DNA of 64,000 nucleotides from JAUILH01 sp964230215 (GCA_964230215.1 CAXRGQ010000006.1:496001-560000); one strand, 5' to 3'. Counted from the stretch's first letter, positions 1 to 9,219 are shown. The notes: a model not told the origin generated them from the sequence alone. Numbers and translations are program-made.

Positions 1-350
1 AAACCATGTGGATTAACAACCAGTCTATCACTCCAGTGCTTTGCTTTAGACCAAACTGAAAGGCCTTGTGAGTATACAATGTCAGGTTCTAGATAGAGTA
101 ATGTATTGTGCACTCTTTTAGAATACTTCTTGCATTCTTTTAAATAGTTTTTGTCAGGATTAATTCCCTTAACATTGTGTTCCACCACATTCTGAATCCC
201 TGCAAAAACAGTCTCATCATGCGGGTGAATAACGTGAATCTCTAGATCTTGATATTCTGCCAAACTTTCTATGAGCAATCGCGAATGACGCTGCATTCCG
301 CCTACTGCGTGTGGGAAAATACCATCTGTACAAAAAGCGAGTTTAATCAC
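1..350 (-). CDS. Glycosyltransferase family 4, N-terminal part (cut by window edge)
   Basis: Only the first 116 codons are inside the window. The start appears to be a GTG overlapping the end of the upstream epimerase gene by 8 bases. The N-terminus reads VIKLAFCTDGIFPHAVGGMQ, the GT-B first strand and glycine loop usual in GT4 retaining glycosyltransferases, followed by RHSRLLIESLAE. The donor-binding C-terminal half lies outside, so substrate cannot be guessed. The overlap and shared strand with the epimerase suggest one transcript in the polysaccharide locus. GT4 family is likely; the exact start is less sure. Confidence 0.75.
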   Translation of the reverse strand, partial: MIKLAFCTDGIFPHAVGGMQRHSRLLIESLAEYQDLEIHVIHPHDETVFAGIQNVVEHNVKGINPDKNYLKECKKYSKRVHNTLLYLEPDIVYSQGLSVWSKAKHWSDRLVVNPHG

Positions 351-1257
351 GTTGTATTAGCGTTTTTATACCATCATCGATTGACCATTGGGGTTCCCAG
401 CCTGTTTTCTCTTTGAGTTTGGACACATCCGCGAGTAAATGCATTCTATCCGTTTTACGAACGCGTTTTGGATCAACTTCAATTTTAATTGCTTCTCCTA
501 ATTGTCGTTCAAATGATTCCACTATTTCACGAACAGAGTATTCTATTCCCCTACCTAAGTTAAAGGTATCTATACCTCCGATATCTGTACTCATCAGCAA
601 ATCAAGTGCCCTAGCCATATCGTATGTATGAATAAAGTCTCGTTTAGGATCTAAGTTTCCGAGATTGATCGTTCGTTTTCCTGCGTTTACTTGGTCTTGA
701 ATTTCTGGAATTAGGTGTGGATTAGTCTCATTAGGTCCGAATGCATTGAAAAATCTACAAATAACCGTTTCAATTCCTGTTTTTAGGTGGAACTCATTGC
801 ACAATCGTTCGCCTGTCAATTTTGTTAGCCCATAGATATCGAGAGGACCCGTTGCATGTTGCTCACTTACCGCATCATCATAGATAGGGTACACTGCAGC
901 GGTTGAAGCAAAAAACACTTTTTTCACTGAATCAGACGCCGCACAAGCATCAAGAATATTCATTGTTCCCTGAATGTTGATATCTGATGCTAAGTAGGGA
1001 TGTTCGTTACAATAAGGAATAAAGTGCACAGCGGCTAGGTGCATTACCCATTCGGGTTGTATACTTTGAATAATATCGTCTATCCGCTTTTTATCTCGAA
1101 TATCAACATTGTAAAAACGATCATCAGGTATTTGATTTATGAACGATCTTGTACCGAATGATAAATCATCAATAACATAAATCTCGTGTGTATCATTCAG
1201 GTGCTTAATAAGTGCTGACCCGATAAATCCTGCTCCTCCTGTGATTAGTGTTTTCAT
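343..1257 (-). CDS. NAD-dependent epimerase/dehydratase (extended SDR)
   Basis: Probable cytoplasmic sugar-nucleotide epimerase or dehydratase supplying an activated sugar. The Rossmann motif GGAGFIGSAL is at residues 7-16, the active-site YxxxK appears as YGLTK near residue 142, and STAAVY carries the conserved catalytic Ser/Thr region. The length of 304 residues is normal for extended SDRs of the GalE/RmlB group. ATG start. It is translationally coupled to the downstream GT4 gene by an 8-base overlap and is divergent from the GT-C gene. UDP-glucose 4-epimerase is one possibility, but substrate class cannot be fixed by eye. Confidence 0.85.
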   Translation of the reverse strand: MKTLITGGAGFIGSALIKHLNDTHEIYVIDDLSFGTRSFINQIPDDRFYNVDIRDKKRIDDIIQSIQPEWVMHLAAVHFIPYCNEHPYLASDINIQGTMNILDACAASDSVKKVFFASTAAVYPIYDDAVSEQHATGPLDIYGLTKLTGERLCNEFHLKTGIETVICRFFNAFGPNETNPHLIPEIQDQVNAGKRTINLGNLDPKRDFIHTYDMARALDLLMSTDIGGIDTFNLGRGIEYSVREIVESFERQLGEAIKIEVDPKRVRKTDRMHLLADVSKLKEKTGWEPQWSIDDGIKTLIQRD

Positions 1258-1323
1258 TTAGCCACTAAACTAAGTATTTTCGAGATAATTACTAATACTT
1301 TTCATATTATTGCCGCTCAAATT

Positions 1324-2832
1324 ATGATAAATAGATTAAGACATATACTTCAATTTATCTATTCTAACAAACTGGTATTTATTACCATTATAGTGGTGAC
1401 CAGAGCACTATTGCTTGGTTTCTTTATCAGCGAGCACCATGAGAATCGGCCAGATATGATGGTTAATAGCCTGGTCTGTAAGCAATACGATTATGATTAC
1501 CTACTGCGTGCTGCTGATAACTATTTCGACGGAGAAGGCTATCATTATTTAGAAGGGCAGGTTTTTATGGGAAGGATGCCGGGATATAGCGCACCGTATA
1601 TGCTTTTCAGATTTATTGTTGGCAAGGATACAGCAATAACCCTACTAATCCTATTGCAAATAGCAATGTCTACTTGGGCAATTTTTGTGTTCTCACGACT
1701 TAGCTTTCACTTTCTTAAAAGTAAATCATTAGCAGTTATATGCACAGCTTTGCTTTGTCTCAGTGGTTTTTTATTTGTTTTTGATTATCATACTTGGAGT
1801 GAAAGTCTGTCTATTTCCACGTTTATCCTGTCGTGCTATTATTTCTTCAAATATCGAGAGAATGGAAAGCATAGTACGCTTTTTAAATCAGGTGTATTTA
1901 TATGTTGGACAATATTTTTAAGACCTTTCATCGGTATTTTATTGCCATTAATTGGATTATACTTCCTAGCCAATCGAACCCAAGCAATTAAGCATAGAGT
2001 CTTTACAGCATTAATTTTCTTTTCGTCATTTTTAGTGTTCGAATCAATGTGGATTATCAGAAACTATAAGATTTCCGGCGAATTTATTCCAGTTCAATCT
2101 GATTTGAGAACTAGTTATGGTAAGGACTTTTGCGAAGGATGGATAAACATAAGAAGTTTAGTATGGGCTTGGGGAGGACAAGCAACGCATAATGAAAAAG
2201 GTGGTTTAGGTTGGTATATGAGAAATGCGACTGATGAAGAAGTTTCACAATATAAGCTGCCTGAACACATCACTATGAATGTTTCTTATACAAAAGATTC
2301 AATCTTGCATCTAAGGAATCTAATGAGAACATATGATACTACCACAAATATTGCAGAGGCAGAATCAATAAATGCTTTAATTGCCAGCACAGCAGAAAGA
2401 TATAAGTCACAATTTGTGTCAGGTAATAAATTTTACTTTTATGTAAAAAGTCCAGTTAAAGCTTTTCAACGCTTAGCTATTCATTCGGCAACAATGTATT
2501 TCCCATTGCCAGGATATAAGGACTGCAATGTCTTTGAAAAGTTTTTCAAATTATTCAACACATTCCTATACTATTTTATTCTATTGATTGGCACGGTCAC
2601 CACTGTTCTAACAATCAAAACGAAACAGTCTGAATTGCGTTTTTTGTCGCGATTCAACATAGCATACATTGTGTTAATACTTTGGGTACTAATATACTAT
2701 GTTGACATACAGGGTCCTAGATACATGATTTCGATTCTACCCTTGCTAATTATACCCGCCGTGAATGGAGTTCATCGAGTATATCAAGCTTTATCGAACA
2801 AATCTAGCAGGGTTACCCACGTACAATCCTGA
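1324..2832 (+). CDS. GT-C type membrane glycosyltransferase (ArnT/PMT-like)
   Basis: Polytopic membrane protein of 502 residues with about ten hydrophobic segments. After the first transmembrane helix there is an acidic extracytoplasmic loop with DYLLRAADNYFDGEGY and GRMPGY, the arrangement seen in GT39/ArnT-like enzymes that move sugars from polyprenyl-phosphate donors on the periplasmic face. Near the C-terminus GPRYMISILPLLIIP matches the late helix common to this group. The partner donor synthase could be the GtrB-like GT2 encoded nearby. A Wzy-type polymerase is an alternative, but the loop motif favours GT-C. The 3' end overlaps the convergent acyltransferase gene by 42 bases. Confidence 0.65.
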   Translation: MINRLRHILQFIYSNKLVFITIIVVTRALLLGFFISEHHENRPDMMVNSLVCKQYDYDYLLRAADNYFDGEGYHYLEGQVFMGRMPGYSAPYMLFRFIVGKDTAITLLILLQIAMSTWAIFVFSRLSFHFLKSKSLAVICTALLCLSGFLFVFDYHTWSESLSISTFILSCYYFFKYRENGKHSTLFKSGVFICWTIFLRPFIGILLPLIGLYFLANRTQAIKHRVFTALIFFSSFLVFESMWIIRNYKISGEFIPVQSDLRTSYGKDFCEGWINIRSLVWAWGGQATHNEKGGLGWYMRNATDEEVSQYKLPEHITMNVSYTKDSILHLRNLMRTYDTTTNIAEAESINALIASTAERYKSQFVSGNKFYFYVKSPVKAFQRLAIHSATMYFPLPGYKDCNVFEKFFKLFNTFLYYFILLIGTVTTVLTIKTKQSELRFLSRFNIAYIVLILWVLIYYVDIQGPRYMISILPLLIIPAVNGVHRVYQALSNKSSRVTHVQS

Positions 2833-3405
2833 TTTTTCTATTGATCTAATAACGACCGTTCCAGCACCTATTTGACTTCCACTCTGAATATGTACATTGT
2901 CGATAACTGAAGCATTTAACCCAACAATACAGGCAGAACCAATTTTCACAAATCCCGCAATTGCGACCGCTGGAGATATAAAAGTGTTACTTCCAATTTC
3001 TGTATCATGTGCCACAACAACGCCAACATTGAGCAAATTATTACCTGACAATACTACACCCGAATCAATTGTACAACCTGGATATATAACCGTACCGGAG
3101 CCAATTTGAGCATTATTGTCAACATAACTGGAAGGGTGAATTATTGTTGCAAATGGCACTAAATCGCTTAATTCATTATACAGCTTTGACCTAAACTCCA
3201 TATGCTTATATCCAATTCCAATCAATATTTCGTCAAACAGGTCTTCATTGTAGTACTTAACGATATCAGCAGTTTTACCAAGGATTGACTCTCCAACGGG
3301 TTGATAATCATCAAAAAAACCAACAAATGTATTCTCTGTTTCAATTACCAGTTTTCTAATTTGAGCACCCAGATCACCCGATCCTATTATTGCAATTCTA
3401 CTCAT
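2791..3405 (-). CDS. PglD/NeuD-like sugar O/N-acyltransferase
   Basis: Residues 1-70 form a small Rossmann-like domain (MSRIAIIGSGDLG, FFDDY), followed by a left-handed beta-helix of hexapeptide repeats (IGSGTVIYPGCTIDSGVVL onward) and the ending GLYVGNPARFVR typical of the family. PglD and NeuD acetylate amino sugars using acetyl-CoA in the cytoplasm. A substrate could be the 4-amino sugar made by the WecE-type aminotransferase nearby, which is inference. A TTG just upstream is possible, but ATG at 3405 gives the normal family N-terminus. The start overlaps the GT2 stop by 8 bases, making it the last gene of a six-gene operon. Confidence 0.8.
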   Translation of the reverse strand: MSRIAIIGSGDLGAQIRKLVIETENTFVGFFDDYQPVGESILGKTADIVKYYNEDLFDEILIGIGYKHMEFRSKLYNELSDLVPFATIIHPSSYVDNNAQIGSGTVIYPGCTIDSGVVLSGNNLLNVGVVVAHDTEIGSNTFISPAVAIAGFVKIGSACIVGLNASVIDNVHIQSGSQIGAGTVVIRSIEKSGLYVGNPARFVR

Positions 3406-4336
3406 CAATATTAGTTTTATCTTTTATTGAAAACAGCGGTCTCTTCTTAGTTTCCTTGTAAATCTTTCCCACATACTTGGCAATTATTCCTAGGAAAGTC
3501 AATTGCACCCCTAAACCAAGTACAATAGCACTTATTATTGAAGGCCATCCCAGTTGAAAATCAATAAAGAACAAACTTAAAAGTAGTATAGTTAAGAGGG
3601 AAATAATACTGAGAAATATTAGCACTATTCCAGCCCTGATGGTCATCTTAAGGGGTATTTCAGAAAAGTCAAATATGGCATCAAATGCTAATTTCAATTT
3701 TCTTCTAAAATTAAATTTACTTCTGCCAGCGTAGCGAGCTTGTTGTTCTACTTCCAGAGTAGTTGATTTCATTCCAATATGAATAAAAATGCCTTCAATA
3801 AATCGATTCTGTTCCCCATATTCCAGAAACTTATCTGCAAATTTTCGATTGAACACTCGCATCACCGCTAAACCTTTTGGTATGTTTAAGCCCGTAAATC
3901 TATTTAACACTGACCAAAATATCTTAGAGTATATCTTGTTAACAAATGTATCCTCTTTAGACTTTCGAACTCCATAAACAATGTCATACCCCTCTTTAAT
4001 CTTTCGGTATAAATTAGGAATTTCAGCCGGTGGGTCTTGTAGATCTGGGTCCATGTATAACAAAAACTTGCCGCGTGCATGTGTTATACCAGTAGTAACA
4101 GCGACCGCCTTCCCTTGATTATAGGATAGCTCTATTAATTTAATCTGCTTATTATCACGCGCAAACGATTTTATTATCGAACATGTATCATCTAGACTTC
4201 CATCATCGACAAATACATACTCGTAGCTAATTTCCATATTATCACAGACAGCTTTCGTTTCCTCAATAAACTTGGCTATACATTCCTGTTCATAGTATAC
4301 AGGTACAACTAGCGATAGATCAACGTTTCCTGTCAT
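3398..4336 (-). CDS. GT2 polyprenyl-phosphate glycosyltransferase, GtrB/DPM1-like
   Basis: GT-A domain in residues 1-220: LSLVVPVYYEQECI, the DDGSLDDT nucleotide-binding motif near residue 44, and DPDLQDPP near residue 97, which is diagnostic for the dolichol-phosphate-mannose-synthase/GtrB/ArnC group. Two C-terminal transmembrane helices lie at about 237-262 and 272-293. These enzymes load a sugar on undecaprenyl phosphate at the inner membrane, producing the lipid donor a GT-C enzyme uses. A GT-C gene lies close by in opposite orientation, so the two may form a side-chain module. Only 4 bases separate it from the upstream HAD gene. Confidence 0.85.
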   Translation of the reverse strand: MTGNVDLSLVVPVYYEQECIAKFIEETKAVCDNMEISYEYVFVDDGSLDDTCSIIKSFARDNKQIKLIELSYNQGKAVAVTTGITHARGKFLLYMDPDLQDPPAEIPNLYRKIKEGYDIVYGVRKSKEDTFVNKIYSKIFWSVLNRFTGLNIPKGLAVMRVFNRKFADKFLEYGEQNRFIEGIFIHIGMKSTTLEVEQQARYAGRSKFNFRRKLKLAFDAIFDFSEIPLKMTIRAGIVLIFLSIISLLTILLLSLFFIDFQLGWPSIISAIVLGLGVQLTFLGIIAKYVGKIYKETKKRPLFSIKDKTNIDE

Positions 4337-4340
4337 TCTA

Positions 4341-4979
4341 CTAAATATAATTTGTTAATTCCTCCAAACTAGAAATCCTGTTCACATTTGTATTGGCCGA
4401 ACCAGGTGTCCTATCAACTATCAATGCCTTAATGCCCAATTTCTTTGCAGGTATGTAATCTAACCTAATAGAATCCCCTATATACAGAATTTCCTCAGCA
4501 TTTACTCCGGATTTGTCTATGGCATGTTCATATATCCTAAGACTAGGTTTAGCCGTACCAAATTCCTTTGATCCTATTATATTATCGAATTTCACATTAA
4601 TGTGCTCGCCAAGTTTTGCGTAAATAGTCTCATCCCAGTTACTAATAATACCCATAGGCAAACCAATTTCATTTAAATGATGAACATCTGAAAATGCCTC
4701 CCAGCTCAAATACGAACAAGCCTTAAATATGTCATTTAGAATCTCATCTTTTGGATTAACACCTAAAGCTATTAAATATTGATAATTAAACTCTTGATAG
4801 AATTCGCGGCTTGTCTTATCAGGGAATTGAATAATTTCAGACAACAGCTTATGCGTATGCATAAGCGTAGATGCATCAATATTAATTGAATATTCCTTTA
4901 ACACCCTATCAATGCTCACAAACAAGTCGGGCTTATACAATAGAGTATTTGCAACATCAAAGTAAATGTATCTAATCAA
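4341..4979 (-). CDS. HAD-superfamily hydrolase-like protein with altered motif I
   Basis: HAD fold of 212 residues. Motif I reads FDVANT, so the nucleophile Asp8 is kept but the second Asp of DxDxT is Ala10. Motif II is IISNWD, the motif III lysine is probably in TAKPS, and motif IV is GDSIRLD. In the superfamily the second Asp is the acid/base of phosphatases; phosphonatases carry Ala there. Ordinary phosphatase activity is therefore doubtful, although I cannot say what it does. No in-frame ATG fits. The TTG start overlaps the ATP-grasp stop as TTGA, which indicates translational coupling to the ligase-like gene. Confidence 0.75.
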   Translation of the reverse strand: MIRYIYFDVANTLLYKPDLFVSIDRVLKEYSINIDASTLMHTHKLLSEIIQFPDKTSREFYQEFNYQYLIALGVNPKDEILNDIFKACSYLSWEAFSDVHHLNEIGLPMGIISNWDETIYAKLGEHINVKFDNIIGSKEFGTAKPSLRIYEHAIDKSGVNAEEILYIGDSIRLDYIPAKKLGIKALIVDRTPGSANTNVNRISSLEELTNYI

Positions 4980-5944
4980 AATATATAATTTTCTGTGTTT
5001 CTATTGACATCTGCAAAATCTATGGTATCTCCATAACTAATTATATCATACAGCATACGCGTAGCAAGTCCCAATTTAATCTCTTTAGGTGTTGGTTTTT
5101 CATTCAACAAATACTCTTGAATAATCCATTTAATGTCCTCAAATCCGAATCTAGACCTAATCGAATTAGTTCCAGAGATACGACAATTTATCTCAAATGG
5201 CACTATTCTACCTTCTTCAATCATGTATTGTATATTACATGATCCTTTGAATTGCATGCAATTCGATAATCTATCTATGTATTTACTTACAAGTGGATCA
5301 AAATCTTTAATCACCTTGCACATTACAGTAGCACCATTTTCAAGTCTGCGCTCAAATGTGATGAATGACAATATATTACGATCTCTATCCACATAAAATG
5401 AACTTGTATACTCTTTACCCGAATAAAGTTTTTGAATTACGTATGTATCGTCTAAATCATCAATGCTATTTGGGTTAATCATAAGTCCCCGTGAGCCTCT
5501 TCCCTTTCTAGGTTTGGCTATAAAATCAGTAAAATCAGATTGATATTCACTTGGCAGCATAGACTCAGCAAATTCTACTCCGCATGCGCTGAGTGATTTA
5601 TATGTAAGATATTTATCATTACATTTTCGAATTGTGTCATTGGGGTTAGTAACCGTGATATCCGATAATTTACTTCCAGATAATATCTCTGATTCTAGGT
5701 CGGTTGATGGCAAAATAAGTGACACATCATATTTAGAACAAATGTCTGACATTACATTTATGTAGCTCGGATCATCTCCATATGGCACTTCACACACCAA
5801 ATCACATAAATGCGCAGATGTAACGGGTAGAACCGAATTGGTTCCTACAATTTTGATGGACTTACTAAAATCTAAAATATTTCTTAGAATTCCCTGCCCT
5901 ACATTTCCACCAATTCCAGTTACCAGTATTGTTTTATCACCCAT
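4976..5944 (-). CDS. ATP-grasp protein (carbamoyl-phosphate-synthase-L/PylC-like)
   Basis: N-terminal preATP-grasp Rossmann domain (TILVTGIGGNVGQGILRNIL), then an ATP-grasp domain with the glycine-rich loop KPRKGRGSRGL near residue 143 and the metal-binding end PFEINCRISGTNS near residue 250. Such proteins make carboxylate-amine or carboxylate-thiol bonds with ATP. Relatives occur in O-antigen clusters next to HAD genes, as here, where attaching an amino acid or similar acid to a sugar is a reasonable guess. ATG start; overlaps the upstream SDR by 8 bases and the HAD gene by 4. Substrates are unknown. Confidence 0.75.
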   Translation of the reverse strand: MGDKTILVTGIGGNVGQGILRNILDFSKSIKIVGTNSVLPVTSAHLCDLVCEVPYGDDPSYINVMSDICSKYDVSLILPSTDLESEILSGSKLSDITVTNPNDTIRKCNDKYLTYKSLSACGVEFAESMLPSEYQSDFTDFIAKPRKGRGSRGLMINPNSIDDLDDTYVIQKLYSGKEYTSSFYVDRDRNILSFITFERRLENGATVMCKVIKDFDPLVSKYIDRLSNCMQFKGSCNIQYMIEEGRIVPFEINCRISGTNSIRSRFGFEDIKWIIQEYLLNEKPTPKEIKLGLATRMLYDIISYGDTIDFADVNRNTENYIF

Positions 5945-6767
5945 TTGCTCTTAACTTTGCTTTTACATACTGTTCTAAATTGTCAATATAGTCAAAATCT
6001 AAAATTTCAAAGATTTTTGATGCGTCCACTTCAATACTATAAGATTCATCTGAGCCTTTATTTGTCAGTTTAATAGAAGGGTCTGCCTCTAAAATCCAAT
6101 CTGCTATCTCCTTATTTGAATATGAGACTAGACCAGTCAATGGATAGGAAAAATTAGAATCAATCTCCGTTGACTTAGCAATTACTTCCGCCACATTTTC
6201 TATATCAATGTAATATTGTCGTCGATTACCGCTACCAAATAAGATGATTTCACCAGAACTGGCTTGATCTATAATCCTATTAACAAATCCAGAAGTTACA
6301 TTCTCACCATAAAACGCCCCCAGACGGATAATAGCGTGACTATTTAGCTGTCCCACGATTAACTCTGCGCACATCTTGCTTAAAGCATATGCATTGGATG
6401 GCATTGGACACGATGAGGCAGATATTCTATTCTGTGCACCATATACGCTAATAGAAGACACCAAAATTGTTCTTGCGCGCTCATACATATTTGTTAGCTC
6501 TGAGACGAGCTTACAGTTTGATTCGTACAGTTTATCGCAGTCAGCGTTAAAGTCTTGCCACGGGATGTAGGCTGCAATATGAATAACTATATCCATCTCC
6601 ACTTCCAGCTTACGTAAATCAGACAAGGTCAAGTACGTAATTTTATTCCTCAAATTGTCTGTACTCCTATTCACCAGCCCATACAATTTAGTATTATCTC
6701 TCTGGCGTAGAATTGCAATTGTCAGTTGTGCAAGTTCACTATTGGCTCCAGTTACTAATATATTCAT
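5937..6767 (-). CDS. NAD-dependent epimerase/dehydratase (SDR), short form
   Basis: Extended SDR of 276 residues. The cofactor motif is slightly divergent: VTGANSELAQ at residues 5-14 in place of GGAGFIG. The catalytic tyrosine and lysine appear as YALSK near residue 127, with SSISVYG before them. Probably acts on a nucleotide-linked sugar as epimerase or reductase. It sits between the acyltransferase-3 gene (11-base gap) and the ATP-grasp gene (8-base overlap), so it is part of the 7906-2791 operon and may belong functionally to the ATP-grasp/HAD module. Substrate unknown. Confidence 0.75.
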   Translation of the reverse strand: MNILVTGANSELAQLTIAILRQRDNTKLYGLVNRSTDNLRNKITYLTLSDLRKLEVEMDIVIHIAAYIPWQDFNADCDKLYESNCKLVSELTNMYERARTILVSSISVYGAQNRISASSCPMPSNAYALSKMCAELIVGQLNSHAIIRLGAFYGENVTSGFVNRIIDQASSGEIILFGSGNRRQYYIDIENVAEVIAKSTEIDSNFSYPLTGLVSYSNKEIADWILEADPSIKLTNKGSDESYSIEVDASKIFEILDFDYIDNLEQYVKAKLRANG

Positions 6768-6778
6768 CGACCGATTAG

Positions 6779-7906
6779 TTATAATGCTGAATACTTCTTT
6801 CCCTTTAATTTTAAGAAATATGATTCAATGTATTTATACGATAGTTTGCTAATTACATAGGTTAGCACCAGGGTAGTTATATATGCAATAATATTGAATA
6901 CAACTAGATTCGACCCGAAATCCATGTAATTATTAAGTACTCCAATAGTTAGAAACATTACAATGGGGTGAAACATATATACTCCATATGAAACTTCCCC
7001 AACTGATGATAAGAATCTCGATCTCAAATTGAATTTAAAATCGTCCTCTATAATAAATAGCAATAAAAATGTAAACAATACAGCTAAAATAAGCGGGTGT
7101 GATTTGATTACAAGAAAAACTAGCGTAGACAAAAATGCTAATACATAAGCAACACTAGATTTAGTCAATCTATATTTATGATCGAGCTTATTAAACTTAT
7201 AAAGTGCTCCAAGTGCTCCAAATGACATGTAATGAATAGGAAAAAGATGAATTACATCCAAAAAGTTTTGTGACGCGTTGGTGTCAATATATGATAAGAG
7301 TTTCGGTATTAATGGATAAACCAAAGCAGTAAATAACAAAACTACAATAATCGTCCTTTGGTTCACTTTTTGAATAAGCCATGGCCAAATTGCGTAAAAC
7401 TGTTCCTCTACACCAATTGACCATCCTTGCGTAATGCCAGTGATAAGTTTGTTATAGTATACTGCCACATTGGGAAGAAAAAAAACATACAATGCCAGCA
7501 CAGCTATCGATAATTCTGAGACATCAAAAACAACCCAGCTAAAAAACCACTGATGTTCTATTTGAAAAAGATTAATTAGCGCGGGAAACAATGTTAATGA
7601 AAGTATCAAAACCACATAATACAGTGGCCAAATTCTTAATACTCGGCGCATATAGAACTTCTTTATGTCTATCCTGTCAAACTTTAATTTTTCAGCCAAA
7701 AGCAAGTAGGTAATTAGGAAGCCACTCAAGACAAAAAACATATGAACCCCATTCTTTCCCAAATCTCTAAAAAACTGTCCTAGAGTGCCCTCAAACATGC
7801 TAGACATGCCTGCCCTGTATTTGTATTGTTCAACATGATGGAACACTACGGATGTTGCAGCGATTGCTCTTAATTCTGAAATACCTTTAAATCTAATCCC
7901 AGCCAT
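6779..7906 (-). CDS. Acyltransferase family 3 (OafA-like) membrane protein
   Basis: Polytopic membrane protein of 375 residues and about ten helices. Near the N-terminus GISELRAIAATSVVFHHVEQ holds the conserved R and H of the family, VHMFFVLSGFLIT follows, and GVEEQFYAIWPWL lies near residue 175. These enzymes transfer acetyl or other short acyl groups to exported polysaccharides or lipid-linked glycans across the inner membrane. There is no C-terminal SGNH domain, so transfer may be direct. First gene of the operon ending in the PglD-like gene. One of three such proteins in this locus. Confidence 0.88.
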   Translation of the reverse strand: MAGIRFKGISELRAIAATSVVFHHVEQYKYRAGMSSMFEGTLGQFFRDLGKNGVHMFFVLSGFLITYLLLAEKLKFDRIDIKKFYMRRVLRIWPLYYVVLILSLTLFPALINLFQIEHQWFFSWVVFDVSELSIAVLALYVFFLPNVAVYYNKLITGITQGWSIGVEEQFYAIWPWLIQKVNQRTIIVVLLFTALVYPLIPKLLSYIDTNASQNFLDVIHLFPIHYMSFGALGALYKFNKLDHKYRLTKSSVAYVLAFLSTLVFLVIKSHPLILAVLFTFLLLFIIEDDFKFNLRSRFLSSVGEVSYGVYMFHPIVMFLTIGVLNNYMDFGSNLVVFNIIAYITTLVLTYVISKLSYKYIESYFLKLKGKKYSAL

Positions 7907-8094
7907 GGCAGCTTTGCAGATGCTAACTTTAATTTACAAGGTTATCTCCTCGCAATTTCGCGACAAAATACGTAAATTTCGTCCAATTAACATGCCTCAA
8001 TTAAAATTATACCTATCCTTACAATTAGGTTTTAATTTGATAAAATAATGGATATTGAATTAGGCGTAATTAGAATTATTTCAGCTGGGTTATC

Positions 8095-9219
8095 ATGATA
8101 CATTTTAATAAACCTTATAGAACTGGCAATGAAATTGGCTATATCAAGGACGCCGTTGATAATCAATTGCAGATTTCAGGAAATGGGCACTACACAAAAA
8201 AGTGTCAGTCATTTATTGAAAATAGATATGCCGTAAAAAAGTGTCTATTAACTAATTCATGTACGGACGCTTTGGAAATGTGCGCCATACTTATTGGTAT
8301 TTCCCCTGGTGATGAGGTAATTATGCCCTCTTATACATTTACGAGTACAGCCAATGCTTTTATTTTAAGAGGCGCAAAAGTCGTGTTTTGCGACAGCATG
8401 GTGGAAAATCCAAATATTAATCATCATGCCCTTGAAACATTAATCACAGATAAGACAAAAGCAATCATTGCCGTTCATTATGCTGGGATTGCCTGCGATA
8501 TGGACAGTATTGTTGATGTTGCAAAAAGACATGGTCTATACGTTGTAGAGGATGCTGCACAAGCAATTGAATCTACATACAAGGGGAAACAATTAGGAAC
8601 AATTGGTCATCTTGGTACATTCTCATTCCACGAAACCAAAAATATTCAATGTGGAGAGGGGGGCATGCTGATGATAAATGACCCTGCTTTCATAAACAGG
8701 AGTGAAATTCTCTGGGAAAAAGGCACCAACAGAGCTGCATTTTGGCGTGGTGAAGTGGATAAATACGGATGGGTAGATATTGGTTCATCTTACCTGCCAT
8801 CTGAATTGAATGCGGCCTATTTATGGGCTCAGTTTGAACGATTAGAAGACATTCAAAGTAAGCGTATAGAGCTTTGGAATAGATATAATTCCAATCTAAA
8901 GAATTTAGACTCAAAAATTAGCAATCCAGACGTACCCGGTTATGCTAGTGTTAATGCTCACATGTACTATATTGTTTGCAGTTCTTTGGAAGACAGGCAA
9001 AACCTAATTAGTCATCTGAAATCAAACGACATTCATAGTGTATTTCATTACCAATCCTTGCATGCTAGTCCATATTTCGAAGACAAACATGATGGTCGTG
9101 AGCTGTTTATGAGCGACAAATACTCAAATCAATTGCTAAGATTGCCGTTGTATTATGACCTTAGTATCGAAGATGTCGATAACATCTCTGAGCTTATTCA
9201 GGCATACTATGCAAACTAA
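8095..9219 (+). CDS. wecE: dTDP-4-amino-4,6-dideoxygalactose transaminase-like (WecE/RffA)
   Basis: PLP-dependent sugar aminotransferase of the DegT/DnrJ/EryC1 class, 374 residues. The start MIHFNKPYRTGNEIGYI, the segment PSYTFTSTANAFILRGAKVV and the PLP-lysine site FSFHETKNIQCGEGG (Lys182) closely match WecE. Asp153 in VEDAAQA would bind the PLP ring nitrogen. WecE converts dTDP-4-keto-6-deoxyglucose to dTDP-fucosamine using glutamate, giving a 4-amino sugar for surface glycan. No rmlA/rmlB is in the window, so the keto sugar must be made elsewhere. It ends with a 4-base overlap with the convergent sulfotransferase. Confidence 0.88.
   Translation: MIHFNKPYRTGNEIGYIKDAVDNQLQISGNGHYTKKCQSFIENRYAVKKCLLTNSCTDALEMCAILIGISPGDEVIMPSYTFTSTANAFILRGAKVVFCDSMVENPNINHHALETLITDKTKAIIAVHYAGIACDMDSIVDVAKRHGLYVVEDAAQAIESTYKGKQLGTIGHLGTFSFHETKNIQCGEGGMLMINDPAFINRSEILWEKGTNRAAFWRGEVDKYGWVDIGSSYLPSELNAAYLWAQFERLEDIQSKRIELWNRYNSNLKNLDSKISNPDVPGYASVNAHMYYIVCSSLEDRQNLISHLKSNDIHSVFHYQSLHASPYFEDKHDGRELFMSDKYSNQLLRLPLYYDLSIEDVDNISELIQAYYAN

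Noticed and set aside
1324..2832. Wzy O-antigen polymerase
   Set aside because: The first periplasmic loop (DYLLRAADNYF, GRMPGY) and the late GPRYMISILP helix fit a GT-C transferase better, although this is not certain.
7997..8040. Imperfect AT-rich inverted repeat upstream of wecE
   Set aside because: The arms (tcaattaaaa / ttttaatttga) pair imperfectly across a long loop and such matches are expected in AT-rich DNA.
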